Of a stretch of 64,000 nt of DNA, positions 45,098 to 53,744 are shown piece by piece (the first letter of the stretch is position 1; each line of letters begins with the position of its first letter). The DNA lies in the NCBI RefSeq assembly GCF_000183135.1, contig NC_014734.1, forward strand, positions 2,170,001 to 2,234,000, given 5' to 3'. The position numbers were made by a program, and so were the translations under genes. This DNA comes from Paludibacter propionicigenes WB4. Its GTDB lineage: Bacteria > Bacteroidota > Bacteroidia > Bacteroidales > Paludibacteraceae. The notes under the pieces are model-generated. The model did not search any database and was not told the origin of the DNA. It saw only the letters and a program-made list of their open reading frames with translations.

Positions 45098-46390
45098 CTA
45101 TTCAGCTATAAGTAAAAAGTAATTTTTCTTGCCTTTCTGAATCAATAAATATTTGTTATTGAGAAGTTTCGAACCATCTAACACTTCGTCCTGATTATCG
45201 AGTTTTTCTTTGTTAATACTCACGCCTCCCGATTGAACCAGCTTGCGCATTTCGCCTTTCGAAGGGAAAATAGCAGCTTTTTCGGTCAGCAAATCGATAA
45301 CTTTGACGCCTTCCTCCAGCTCTTTCTTCGAAATCTTGAATTGCGGAACACCATCGAATACTGCAAGCAGGGTGTTTTCATCCAACTTTTTCAGGGCATC
45401 GGAAGTAGCATTTCCGAACAAAATATTTGAAGCTTCAACCGCCGCATTGTAATCTTCTTCGGAATGAACCATGATAGTGATATCGTGAGCCAGTTTCTTT
45501 TGAAGCTCACGCAAATGAGGTGCCTGACGATGGCGCTCGATAAGCTCCTCGATTTCCTCCTTCGACATAAACGTGAAAACACGAATGTATTTTTCGGCAT
45601 CAACATCGGCCGTGTTCAACCAAAATTGATAGAAAGCATAGGGTGTGGTTTTTTCAGGATCAAGCCAAACATTACCCGATTCGGTTTTTCCAAATTTACC
45701 ACCATCAGCTTTAGTGATAAGGTTAATTGTCAACGCATAAGCTTCACCACTTGCTTTTCGGCGAATGAGTTCAGTCCCCGTGGTTATATTTCCCCACTGA
45801 TCGGAACCACCCATTTGGAGCTTGCAGTTCATGTTTTCGTACAACCAGTAGAAGTCATAACCCTGCACCAACTGGTAAGTGAATTCAGTAAACGACATTC
45901 CATCGCGGGTTTCGCCGGTAAGACGCTTTTTTACCGAATCTTTAGCCATCATGTAATTGACAGTAATATGCTTACCAATGTCGCGAATGAAAGACAGAAA
46001 GGTTTGCTCTTTCATCCAATCGTAGTTGTTCACCATTTCGGCCTTGTTTGGCGATTCGGTTTCAAAATCGAGGAATTTGGCAAGTTGCTTTCTTATTCCT
46101 GCCAGATTTTTTTCCAGAGTTTCTTCATTCAACAAATTGCGTTCCTGCGATTTTCCCGATGGGTCGCCAATCATTCCGGTAGCACCACCAACCAATGCAA
46201 TGGGCTTATGACCTGCCAACTGAAAGCGTTTCAGAAGCAAAATCGGAGCCAGACTTCCAATATGAAGCGAATCGGCAGTAGGGTCAAAGCCAATATATGC
46301 TGATGTAACTTCCTTTGCTAGCTGTTCTTCGGTTCCGGGCATCATGGTATGAATTACTCCGCGCCATTCGAGATCTTCGATAAAATTCAT
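45098..46390 (-). CDS. tyrS: Tyrosyl-tRNA synthetase
   Basis: 430 residues, a class I synthetase of the bacterial TyrRS type. HIGH-like motif [10 protein letters not shown] near the N terminus, [13 protein letters not shown] in the tyrosine pocket region, and the KMSKS-like loop [15 protein letters not shown]. The C-terminal S4 RNA-binding domain is present ([50 protein letters not shown]). It charges tRNA-Tyr. A consensus promoter is 50 nt upstream. The two tRNA-Gln genes follow it on the same strand. Confidence 0.97.
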   Translation of the reverse strand: MNFIEDLEWRGVIHTMMPGTEEQLAKEVTSAYIGFDPTADSLHIGSLAPILLLKRFQLAGHKPIALVGGATGMIGDPSGKSQERNLLNEETLEKNLAGIRKQLAKFLDFETESPNKAEMVNNYDWMKEQTFLSFIRDIGKHITVNYMMAKDSVKKRLTGETRDGMSFTEFTYQLVQGYDFYWLYENMNCKLQMGGSDQWGNITTGTELIRRKASGEAYALTINLITKADGGKFGKTESGNVWLDPEKTTPYAFYQFWLNTADVDAEKYIRVFTFMSKEEIEELIERHRQAPHLRELQKKLAHDITIMVHSEEDYNAAVEASNILFGNATSDALKKLDENTLLAVFDGVPQFKISKKELEEGVKVIDLLTEKAAIFPSKGEMRKLVQSGGVSINKEKLDNQDEVLDGSKLLNNKYLLIQKGKKNYFLLIAE

Positions 46391-46439
46391 TGTCTATATC
46401 GTTTTGTGTTTATTATCAACTGTTTCTTTTTTGAACGTG

Positions 46440-46470
46440 CAAAGATACTACTTTTTAGTTTTACGAACAA
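46440..46470 (-). promoter_or_regulatory. Promoter of tyrS
   Basis: On the minus strand: TTG (46470-46468), a 20-nt spacer, TATCTTTG (46447-46440). Confidence 0.75.
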
Positions 46471-46587
46471 TAATAAATTCAATGCTTCATCCTGTAAGTT
46501 TTTAAGACTTAAATTATTCCAAACACCTGCATAGATTACGTAATTTTTACTACTTTCGCTTTTATTCTAACAAAACTCCCGTTCAAA

Positions 46588-47346
46588 ATGAAATCGAATA
46601 AATTCCTGTTTATAAGCCTTATAGTTTTTAGCACGCTTTCCTACAGTTGCAAAACATGGACAATCACACAGGCTACTTCATCAAAAATTGCAATTGACAG
46701 CACCACTGACGCTATTGTGGATAAGAATTATGAAGCTTATTTGCAACCTATGAAACAAAAAATAGATGCTCAGATGAATGTGGTAATTGGTCAGACAGCA
46801 GAAACAATGAAAGGTCACGGACCGGAAAGCCTTTTGTCAAATCTGAGCGCTGATGTTTATCTGCAAGCAGCATCAGATTTTTTAGGTTCGAAGGTGGATA
46901 TCTCTATCGTCAATCTAGGAGGTCTGCGCACCGTTGTTCCTGCAGGCAATATAACTATTCGAAAAGTGTTTGAATTAATGCCTTTCGAGAACGAATTGGT
47001 TATTGTTTGGATTAAAGGCGATAAACTCAATGATCTGCTACAGTATTTTGCAAGCATGGGGGGCGAAGGAGTATCAGGGTTGCGCATGGAAATAAAACAA
47101 AAAAAGGCAGTGAATATAACCATCAACGGGCAAGCGCTGGATGATGCTAAAGTGTACAGCATCGCTACCAACGATTATCTGGCAGGTGGAAATGACCAAA
47201 TGATACAACTGGCTCAGTACGAAAAAAGGCTGAATACAAATATCAAAATTAGAGACATGCTGCTCAATTACATCCAGAACGAGACAAAAAAAGGGAACAA
47301 AATTCAATCAAAATTAGACGGAAGAATCAAGATAACAAACCCCTAA
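46588..47346 (+). CDS. 5'-nucleotidase C-terminal-domain lipoprotein
   Basis: A 252-residue lipoprotein (lipobox near STLSYSC, Cys21) made only of the UshA-type C-terminal nucleotide-binding domain: ESLLSNLSADVYLQAAS, ISIVNLGGLRTVVPAGNITIRKVFELMPFENELV, YSIATNDYLAGGNDQM. This domain binds the base and sugar in the full-length enzymes. The catalytic metallophosphatase domain is encoded separately in the next gene, 57 nt downstream, with its own signal peptide. The two products probably join into one enzyme in the periplasm or at the outer membrane. The order is reversed relative to the domains of UshA. Confidence 0.88.
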   Translation: MKSNKFLFISLIVFSTLSYSCKTWTITQATSSKIAIDSTTDAIVDKNYEAYLQPMKQKIDAQMNVVIGQTAETMKGHGPESLLSNLSADVYLQAASDFLGSKVDISIVNLGGLRTVVPAGNITIRKVFELMPFENELVIVWIKGDKLNDLLQYFASMGGEGVSGLRMEIKQKKAVNITINGQALDDAKVYSIATNDYLAGGNDQMIQLAQYEKRLNTNIKIRDMLLNYIQNETKKGNKIQSKLDGRIKITNP

Positions 47347-47402
47347 TCTACAAAGGAGACTAAGATTAGCACATTCCATACAAACCATTCACATAAATTC
47401 AT

Positions 47403-48287
47403 ATGAAAAAACAACATACATATTTAAAAATCAAAAGTAACTTCAGTTCCCCTTCAGGGGTTAGGGGTTTTCTTTTGATGTTAGCGTTTATATCGGTTTC
47501 GGTTTTTTCTCAACAAAAAATAAAACTGGTTATCCTGCATACCAACGATACGCACAGTCAGGTAGAACCAACAGAAAAATCAAGTCTGCAAACATCCGAC
47601 ATGGGCGGTTATGCTCGGCGAATGGGTGAAATAAGTAAAATCAGACAGCAGGAAAAGAACGTGTTGCTTGTTGATGCGGGCGATTACTCGCAAGGGAGTC
47701 CATACTTTAACTTCTTCAACGGACGCGTAGAAATTGATGCAATGAACCGTATGCAATATGATGCGGGAACACTTGGAAATCATGAATTCGACAACGGAAT
47801 TGACACCCTGGCCGTGGTTTTGAAAACTGCCCGCTTTCCGCTGATTAGCTCCAACTATGATTTTGGCAAAACGGCTTTGTCCGGTATGATAAAACCATAC
47901 ATTGTGCTTCAACGAGCAGGATTACGTATCGGAATTATGGCATTGGATGTGAACCCCAAAAGCCTTATATTCGACAAAAATTACAAAGGCATGGAGTACG
48001 AAGATCCCTTTATCAAAGCCAATGAGATTTCTACTTTGCTGAAAAAGGAGGAAAAATGCGATGTAATTATCTGCTTATCTCACCTGGGAGCTAACGGTGC
48101 TGAAGTAAATGATTTTGACATTGCTCATAAAAGCCGGTACATTGATGTGATCATAGGCGGACACTCGCACAGCATGATAAACAATACAACCGAAAAAAAT
48201 GCTGCCGGAAAACCCATTGTGATAGCGCAGGTTGGCAAAAGCGGATTGTACCTGGGAAGAGTGGAACTGGAGCTGGAGAAAAAATAG
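47403..48287 (+). CDS. 5'-nucleotidase/UDP-sugar hydrolase, N-terminal metallophosphatase domain
   Basis: A 294-residue calcineurin-like metallophosphoesterase. Metal-binding motifs are in order: LHTNDTHSQVEP, LVDAGDYSQGSPYF, LGNHEFDNGID, CLSHLGANGAE and IIGGHSHS. An N-terminal hydrophobic stretch (LLMLAFISVSVFSQ) is the signal peptide, but the preceding residues 16-23 (SPSGVRGF) are encoded by a 23-nt mini-repeat at 47447-47469, giving a long n-region. It hydrolyses nucleotides or UDP-sugars in the periplasm, probably with the preceding C-terminal-domain lipoprotein. Confidence 0.9.
   Translation: MKKQHTYLKIKSNFSSPSGVRGFLLMLAFISVSVFSQQKIKLVILHTNDTHSQVEPTEKSSLQTSDMGGYARRMGEISKIRQQEKNVLLVDAGDYSQGSPYFNFFNGRVEIDAMNRMQYDAGTLGNHEFDNGIDTLAVVLKTARFPLISSNYDFGKTALSGMIKPYIVLQRAGLRIGIMALDVNPKSLIFDKNYKGMEYEDPFIKANEISTLLKKEEKCDVIICLSHLGANGAEVNDFDIAHKSRYIDVIIGGHSHSMINNTTEKNAAGKPIVIAQVGKSGLYLGRVELELEKK
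47447..47469 (+). repeat. GC-rich 23-nt mini-repeat inside the nucleotidase signal-peptide region
   Basis: Identical over 23 nt to 17837-17859 on the other strand, starting TTCCCCTTCAGGGGTTAGGG. Here it is read in a different frame, giving SPSGVRGF. Confidence 0.9.
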
Positions 48288-48358
48288 TTTTTGCTTAATT
48301 TGGCAAGATTTTTGTTGATAATCAAACGATTGATTCTACAACACAAATCTGATTAGCC

Positions 48359-49072
48359 ATGAAGAAAAACTACCTGATATTACTCCTTTTCTACACTTCA
48401 GCAATTTTTGCTCAAAGCGGCACAGAAACTACCAAAACTACATTTGACGGGAAGAGTTCTCTGACAGATAGCCCAATTTACTACAGCCAGCCTTCTTTAT
48501 TCAAACAAAATGATTTATTTCCGAAAAAACAATCCGGTAGCATATTCCTACAGACTCCTACATTCAATGCTTCTGCGCTTTCTATAAAATACATTCCGCA
48601 AATTAATCTGACCGACAACCTGTACAATCAGTTTAGCGTCAACGACTGGAGCTGGATAAGTACTTCGCGCACCATGAACAATTACTTCGGCCTCGGAGGA
48701 GTAAATATGGTTGGTGCAAATTACAACATGAAGCTTGGTAACTTCAGTGTTCTGTCAGCCGGAATTTTTGCTTCGAAATACAATCTTTACAACAACTTTG
48801 GCAACAGTTCCGGATTAAATGGAAACCTCCGGTTAAGGTTATCTGACAGAGTTTTCCTGAATACTTTCGGACAATATTCCATTGGTGGAGCTAAAAACGG
48901 AATACCTCCATATTTATCCACACTTTATCCGAACTCGTTTTATGGAGGATCATTTGAATTTAAAGTTACCGACAAGTGGGGTATAATAACCGGAGCCGAG
49001 CGCGAATTCGATGTTTTTGCGCGAAAATGGGTAACCCGACCATTTATTATGCCTGTATTCTACGGACATTGA
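48359..49072 (+). CDS. Hypothetical exported protein, probable outer-membrane beta-rich protein
   Basis: 237 residues with a signal peptide (MKKNYLILLLFYTSAIFAQ). The mature part alternates polar and aromatic residues in a beta-barrel-like manner: YNMKLGNFSVLSAGIFASKYNLYNNFG, GNLRLRLSDRVFLNTFGQYS, FYGGSFEFKVTDKWGIITGAEREF. It ends in aromatic residues (PVFYGH) but not in a classic Phe-terminal barrel signal. I do not recognise a family. It follows the 5'-nucleotidase pair by 71 nt on the same strand and may share its transcript. Confidence 0.6.
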   Translation: MKKNYLILLLFYTSAIFAQSGTETTKTTFDGKSSLTDSPIYYSQPSLFKQNDLFPKKQSGSIFLQTPTFNASALSIKYIPQINLTDNLYNQFSVNDWSWISTSRTMNNYFGLGGVNMVGANYNMKLGNFSVLSAGIFASKYNLYNNFGNSSGLNGNLRLRLSDRVFLNTFGQYSIGGAKNGIPPYLSTLYPNSFYGGSFEFKVTDKWGIITGAEREFDVFARKWVTRPFIMPVFYGH

Positions 49073-49085
49073 CCCCGGAGAGGAA

Positions 49086-49132
49086 TAAAAAATCCCGTTA
49101 TAATCGTAGCAAAACTACAGCTATAACGGGAT
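49086..49132 (-). terminator. Terminator of the FabH-like gene
   Basis: ATCCCGTTATA (49092-49102) pairs with TATAACGGGAT (49122-49132), with an inner GTAG/CTAC stem. On the minus strand the stem is followed by TTTTTTATTCC. Confidence 0.78.
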
Positions 49133-49152
49133 GCAAACTATAAAAAAAACGA

Positions 49153-50238
49153 TTATGCCATTTTATAAATAAATGCATTAATGTTCATACCGGCACCCAC
49201 CGAGGCAAACACCAAAACATCTCCTGATCCAATGCTGTGATTTGCCAAATTCTCTTTCAAAATTAAGTCGAGCAAAGTAGGCAAAGTTGCCACCGAAGTG
49301 TTACCCAGTTCATGTACCGTCATTGGCATCACATTTTCAGGAGCTTCATCGATATTGTAAAGAGCATAAAGCCGCTTTAGCATAGCATCATCCATCTTTC
49401 CGTTAGCTTGGTGAATCAACACTTTGCTAACTTCAGTTATAGGCATATTAATTTTGTCAAGACAAGCCTTTATCGCCGGAGGTACAGTTTCGAGAGCGTA
49501 TTGATACAGCCTGCGACCATTCATTTTCAGGAACAAATCATTCGGCTTTTCGTATTCAGGGTTATACGATGGTCCCATGTGTAGCAAACCGGCATGTGAA
49601 AATGTGTCTGAACGCGTTTTATGAGTAAGTATTCCAATTGGCGTTGTACTTTCTTTGGCTTCGAGTACCACAGCTCCTGCACCATCGGCATATAGCATGC
49701 AATCTCTGTCGTGCGGATCGCTGATTCTGGATAAAACTTCTGCACCGATAACCAAAATTTTCTTCGCATCACCCGATTTGATAAAATAATCAGCCTGAAT
49801 AACACCTTGTACCCAACCAGGACAACCAAATGTCAAATCGTAAACGACTGTATCTGGATTTTTAATTTGCAGTTTATGTTTCACTTTCGATGCCATGGCC
49901 GGAACATGATCCGAGGCGCGATTGTCGACCTTCGTATCACCAAAATTATTCGCAACGATAATGTAGTCCAGTTCTTCTTTATCAATATTGGACGATTTAA
50001 TGGCTTGCTCTGCAGCAAAAAAAGCCATGTCTGAAGTAGTCAGATCGTCAGTAATATAGCGTCGTTGGGCAATAGTAGTGATTTCTAAAAACTTTTCGGT
50101 AATCTCCTGATTTGGTTTATTCAGCTTCTCGCCATTTGTTTCAAAGAATTCATTTGTAAGAAAATCCTCGTTTGTAATTACTCGTGACGGGATGTAACTT
50201 CCGGTTCCGGTAATTACACTGTAGATGTTTGTATTCAT
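49153..50238 (-). CDS. 3-oxoacyl-ACP synthase III (FabH-like ketosynthase)
   Basis: 361 residues, a little longer than E. coli FabH (317). Nucleophile Cys139 is in TFGCPGWVQG, the catalytic His in VLIHQANGKMDD and the Asn in ELGNTSVATLP. It condenses acyl-CoA with malonyl-ACP. The insert after LTNEFFETNGEKLNKPNQE and the stand-alone location, away from any fab or plsX genes, suggest a paralogue for a special product (for example flexirubin, aryl polyene or long-chain lipid), or a second FabH. This distinction cannot be made here. Confidence 0.83.
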   Translation of the reverse strand: MNTNIYSVITGTGSYIPSRVITNEDFLTNEFFETNGEKLNKPNQEITEKFLEITTIAQRRYITDDLTTSDMAFFAAEQAIKSSNIDKEELDYIIVANNFGDTKVDNRASDHVPAMASKVKHKLQIKNPDTVVYDLTFGCPGWVQGVIQADYFIKSGDAKKILVIGAEVLSRISDPHDRDCMLYADGAGAVVLEAKESTTPIGILTHKTRSDTFSHAGLLHMGPSYNPEYEKPNDLFLKMNGRRLYQYALETVPPAIKACLDKINMPITEVSKVLIHQANGKMDDAMLKRLYALYNIDEAPENVMPMTVHELGNTSVATLPTLLDLILKENLANHSIGSGDVLVFASVGAGMNINAFIYKMA

Positions 50239-50392
50239 GCTTTAAATATAATGTTCTGATAAGTAAAAAAACCGATTATAGGCATCGGGATGCTTATTTA
50301 GGCGGCAAAGTTAAATATAAAATTGAGATATAAGGTCATAAAATAAGATTATATGATGTAAAGAAATCACCTCGCTTATATTTATCAGCGAC

Positions 50393-50905
50393 TTAGAGTC
50401 TCGATATTAACGTACAAATTTCATTTACTGTTTCGTCGATATCCCCTGACAGCGCATAAATTGCCTGTGAGTAAAAAGCCTCCCGCTTGGCTAATCCATC
50501 AGCAATAAAATCCTTTAATTCATCTCCACTCCTACCTGCTATTAACGGACGTTTATTGGCTTGAGAGGATTCCAGCCGCTCAGCAAGTTCGGCCGCAGTA
50601 AGTTTAAGGTAAATCGTCAACCCTTTTGACTTCATGTATTCCATATTATCGAAAAAGCATGGAGCACCTCCTCCTGTAGAAATGATTACATCTTCAAATT
50701 CAGACACTTCATGCAGGCATCGCTGTTCCATCAGCCGAAACTGCTCTTCGCCAAGTTCTGCAAAAATCTGCGATATGGTATTAAAGTATTTGTTTTCAAT
50801 GTACACATCCATATCCACAAAACCATACCCAAGTTTCTCGGCCACCAGCTTGCCAATGGTGGTTTTCCCAGAACCCATATACCCAATCAGAAAAACTCTT
50901 CTCAT
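50393..50905 (-). CDS. aroK: Shikimate kinase
   Basis: 170 residues. P-loop GYMGSGKTT at residues 8-16, shikimate-binding Asp in FVDMDVYIENK, GGGAP loop in IISTGGGAPCF, and the lid Arg segment NKRPLIAGRSGD. It phosphorylates shikimate in aromatic amino-acid synthesis. Divergent from the asparaginase gene; a TATTTTTG-type box lies upstream on the minus strand at 50962-50969. Confidence 0.94.
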   Translation of the reverse strand: MRRVFLIGYMGSGKTTIGKLVAEKLGYGFVDMDVYIENKYFNTISQIFAELGEEQFRLMEQRCLHEVSEFEDVIISTGGGAPCFFDNMEYMKSKGLTIYLKLTAAELAERLESSQANKRPLIAGRSGDELKDFIADGLAKREAFYSQAIYALSGDIDETVNEICTLISRL

Positions 50906-51064
50906 TCTTATAATCTATTCATGTTTGAAATCAAATACTTGCGTTTCGAACTTATTGAAAGCAAAAATACGAATAAATTGTCAAGAGGCAGACTCGCTGT
51001 AAATAAAAAGCAAAAAATGATTTCATAATGTCCGATTGCTTGTCCATGACATGGATATTTATAC

Positions 51065-51072
51065 TAACTTTG
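51065..51072 (+). promoter_or_regulatory. -7 box of the asparaginase gene
   Basis: TAACTTTG, matching TAnnTTTG, with TTG 22 nt further upstream (51040-51042). The start codon is 25 nt downstream of the box. Confidence 0.65.
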
Positions 51073-51097
51073 CACTAAATTTTTTTACAAAAAAATC

Positions 51098-52132
51098 GTG
51101 GAAAAAGAAAGTGCTGTATTATTGCTTTTTACGGGTGGGACTATCAGTATGTCCGAAGACCCTGCTACGGGAGCTTTGCGTCCCATCGATTTCGACAGAC
51201 TTCAGGAATATATGCCCGAACTGAAACAGACGGGAGTTCGTATAAAAAGTATCCCTTTTTTACCACTTATCGATTCATCGGATGTTCATCCTCCGGTTTG
51301 GGAACGTATGGCTGAAATCATTCAGGAAAACTACGATGAATTTGATGGATTTGTGATATTGCATGGCACTGATACGATGGCCTATACGGCTTCGGCCATG
51401 AGTTTCATGCTTGAAAATTTGTCTAAGCCGGTCATTTTCACCGGAGCCCAGCTACCGATAGGCATGATGCGCTCGGATGCTAAAGAAAACCTGCTTACTG
51501 CAATAGAAATTGCTTCGGCTCAGGAAAATGGACAACCTATTGTGCCCGAAGTGTGTATATTTTTTGAGGATACGCTTTTCAGAGGCAACCGCACAACCAA
51601 GAAAAATGCCGAGCATTTTAGTGCCTTCAATTCATATAATTATCCGCCACTGGCCAAAGCAGGTGTACATATAAAATACTTCAGATCATACATCCATTAT
51701 CCGGCAGCAAATACCAGTTTGCGCGTTCGCACCAAAATTGATCAGAATATAGCCATTTTGAAACTCTTTCCCGGAATTTCGGAGCATACGGTAAATTCTA
51801 TTCTGAATATTCCCGGACTTAAAGCCGTGGTGCTTGAAAGTTTCGGTGCCGGAAATGCACCCCGCCGCACATGGTTCTATAATGCACTGAAAGCTGCTAC
51901 CGACAGAGGCATACTGATCGTAAATAAAACTCAGTGCAGCACAGGATCTGTAGAAATGGGACGCTATGAAACAAGTCTGAATCTGGTAAATGCCGGTGTT
52001 ATGAGTGCTTATGATTGCACCACCGAAGCCATTGTTACCAAATTGATGCACCTACTGGGAGAATTTGATTCTGCAGACGACATCAAGCACCGCCTGAGCG
52101 TTAGTTTATGTGGCGAAATGACTGTAGCCTAA
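51098..52132 (+). CDS. ansA: Type I L-asparaginase (GTG start)
   Basis: 344 residues, cytoplasmic type I asparaginase. The nucleophile region is LLFTGGTISMS (Thr15), the second active-site motif FVILHGTDTMAYTASAMSF, and the later GAQLPIGMMRSDAKENL and LESFGAGNAPR. It hydrolyses asparagine to aspartate and ammonia. The start is GTG at 51098; the next in-frame ATG would lie inside the catalytic strand. A hairpin terminator follows the stop. Confidence 0.94.
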   Translation: MEKESAVLLLFTGGTISMSEDPATGALRPIDFDRLQEYMPELKQTGVRIKSIPFLPLIDSSDVHPPVWERMAEIIQENYDEFDGFVILHGTDTMAYTASAMSFMLENLSKPVIFTGAQLPIGMMRSDAKENLLTAIEIASAQENGQPIVPEVCIFFEDTLFRGNRTTKKNAEHFSAFNSYNYPPLAKAGVHIKYFRSYIHYPAANTSLRVRTKIDQNIAILKLFPGISEHTVNSILNIPGLKAVVLESFGAGNAPRRTWFYNALKAATDRGILIVNKTQCSTGSVEMGRYETSLNLVNAGVMSAYDCTTEAIVTKLMHLLGEFDSADDIKHRLSVSLCGEMTVA

Positions 52133-52155
52133 AATCGATTTTTCATCAGAGAAAT

Positions 52156-52194
52156 AAATAAAGCCCGAATGATAGTTTCATTCGGGCTTTATTT
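52156..52194. terminator. Perfect hairpin terminator between asparaginase and rsmA
   Basis: A 17-bp stem: AAATAAAGCCCGAATGA (52156-52172) with its complement (52178-52194), loop of 5 nt. A-rich and T-rich flanks make it usable by both convergent genes. Confidence 0.82.
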
Positions 52195-52232
52195 CTGCTA
52201 AAAATGTTTGGCTACAGATTTACCGTATCTTG

Positions 52233-53015
52233 TTATTTTGATGCCAAAGCTGCTTCTACTCTTTTTGTAAGATCGATAAATGCTGCTACATCCAGTCGCT
52301 CGGGACGTAAATCGAAAATCGGATCGGCATACATCGGATGACCGGCCTCTACAAGCGGCTTAAGGGAGTTTCGCAATGTTTTACGGCGTTGGTTGAACGA
52401 TGTTTTTACCACAGCTTTAAACAGTTGCTCGTCGCAATCAATTTTCGACACTTCGTTTCGGGTAAAGCGGATGACTGCCGATTTTACCTTGGGTGGCGGA
52501 TCGAAAACATGCTCGTGAACCGTAAAAAGGTATTCTATTTTATAGTAGGCCTGCATCAGCACACTTAAAATTCCATAAGTTTTACTGCCTGCCGGAGCAG
52601 CAATGCGTTCCGCCACTTCTTTCTGAATCATACCGGCCAAACAAGGAATGGAATCTTTGTTGTCGAGCATTTTAAAGAAAATCTGACTCGAAATATTATA
52701 CGGGAAATTGCCTATAACACAGAATTTATCCGGAAAAATGGTTTTTAAATCCAGTTTCAGGAAGTCGGCCTCAATGACATTCAGCTGTGGATAGTGTTGA
52801 TGAAGGTATTCCACCGACTCTTTGTCCAACTCTACTGCCGTGAGATCTATCAACGGGTTTTGAAGCAGAAATTGAGTCAGCACACCCATTCCCGGACCAA
52901 TTTCGAGTACTGAAGTCTTGCCATCCAGTATCAGACTATCGGCTATGCGACCAGCAATTCCCATGTCTTTGAGAAAGTGCTGTCCGAGATATTTCTTTGC
53001 TCTTACCTGATTCAT
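52233..53015 (-). CDS. rsmA: 16S rRNA dimethyladenosine transferase RsmA (KsgA)
   Basis: About 260 residues from ATG 53015 (MNQVRAKKYLGQHFLKD, the classic KsgA start); the frame extends 21 codons upstream but those residues are not conserved in type. SAM-binding motif VLEIGPGMGVLTQFLL, catalytic motif NFPYNIS, and the C-terminal RRKTLRNSL. It dimethylates two adenosines near the 3' end of 16S rRNA. Confidence 0.95.
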   Translation of the reverse strand: MNQVRAKKYLGQHFLKDMGIAGRIADSLILDGKTSVLEIGPGMGVLTQFLLQNPLIDLTAVELDKESVEYLHQHYPQLNVIEADFLKLDLKTIFPDKFCVIGNFPYNISSQIFFKMLDNKDSIPCLAGMIQKEVAERIAAPAGSKTYGILSVLMQAYYKIEYLFTVHEHVFDPPPKVKSAVIRFTRNEVSKIDCDEQLFKAVVKTSFNQRRKTLRNSLKPLVEAGHPMYADPIFDLRPERLDVAAFIDLTKRVEAALASK

Positions 53016-53103
53016 ATTGTTGATAATCGGTGTAACTTGGGTTAAAAAAATAATTGCTGTAAAATTGTCAATTACCAATTGTTATTTGTCAATTCATAAA
53101 TAC

Positions 53104-53111
53104 TATCTTTG
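53104..53111 (+). promoter_or_regulatory. -7 box upstream of the GtrA-like gene
   Basis: TATCTTTG matches TAnnTTTG. ATTG sits 22 nt upstream (53078-53081). It probably serves the gtrA-like, LPG-synthase-like and DPP IV genes. Confidence 0.6.
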
Positions 53112-53225
53112 CACAGCAGAGTATGTTTAATGCCTTTCAGAAGGCGCACAAAAGTAACTAAAATTGTTCGTTATTTCGACATTCCCAACGGAATAACCCA
53201 ACCGGAATAACTCAAAGTCATCCGA

Positions 53226-53744
53226 ATGAGAAAGAAATTCATATCACTTGGTCGTCGTATTTGCTGTGCAATCGACTTTTTCTATCCACCATTTCGCAAA
53301 TACATGACACTACAGTTTTTTCGGTATGGCTTTACCGGTGCCGTAAATGTAGGATTTTCTCTGGTTTTGTATTTTTTGGTTTATAATTTTGTGTTAGGTC
53401 AGAAAATGTTGCCCCTGGGATTTTTCACCTTTAGTTCGCACATCGGTACATTGGTTATCACTTTCCCTATTTCTACTTTTTTCGGTTTCTTGTTGCAAAA
53501 ATACGTGACGTTTACCGAATCCGACCTGAAAGGACGCATTCAGCTGTACCGATATTTTGTGGTAGCAATTGCTAACTTTTGGATTAACACGTTTTTCCTG
53601 AAAATTTTGGTAGATGAATTTCATTTCTGGACAACACCATCGCAAGTGGTGGCTACATTCTTTTGCGTTTTGATAAGCTATTTCTCGCAAAAGAAATACA
53701 CATTCAAAGCTCCTAAGAAACAGAATCATTCTACCGTAAAATAA
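53226..53744 (+). CDS. GtrA-family membrane protein
   Basis: 172 residues with four hydrophobic helices and the GtrA signature LQFFRYGFTGAVNVGFSLVLYFLV at the N terminus; FWINTFFLKILV and CVLISYFSQKKYTF follow. GtrA-type proteins are thought to flip lipid-linked sugars across the inner membrane. Its stop overlaps the next ATG by one base (53744), so the pair is co-translated. Confidence 0.85.
   Translation: MRKKFISLGRRICCAIDFFYPPFRKYMTLQFFRYGFTGAVNVGFSLVLYFLVYNFVLGQKMLPLGFFTFSSHIGTLVITFPISTFFGFLLQKYVTFTESDLKGRIQLYRYFVVAIANFWINTFFLKILVDEFHFWTTPSQVVATFFCVLISYFSQKKYTFKAPKKQNHSTVK

Noticed and set aside
45464-46303. 279-codon plus-strand frame opposite tyrS
   Set aside because: It lies fully antisense to a conserved synthetase gene and shows no family features; it is a shadow frame.
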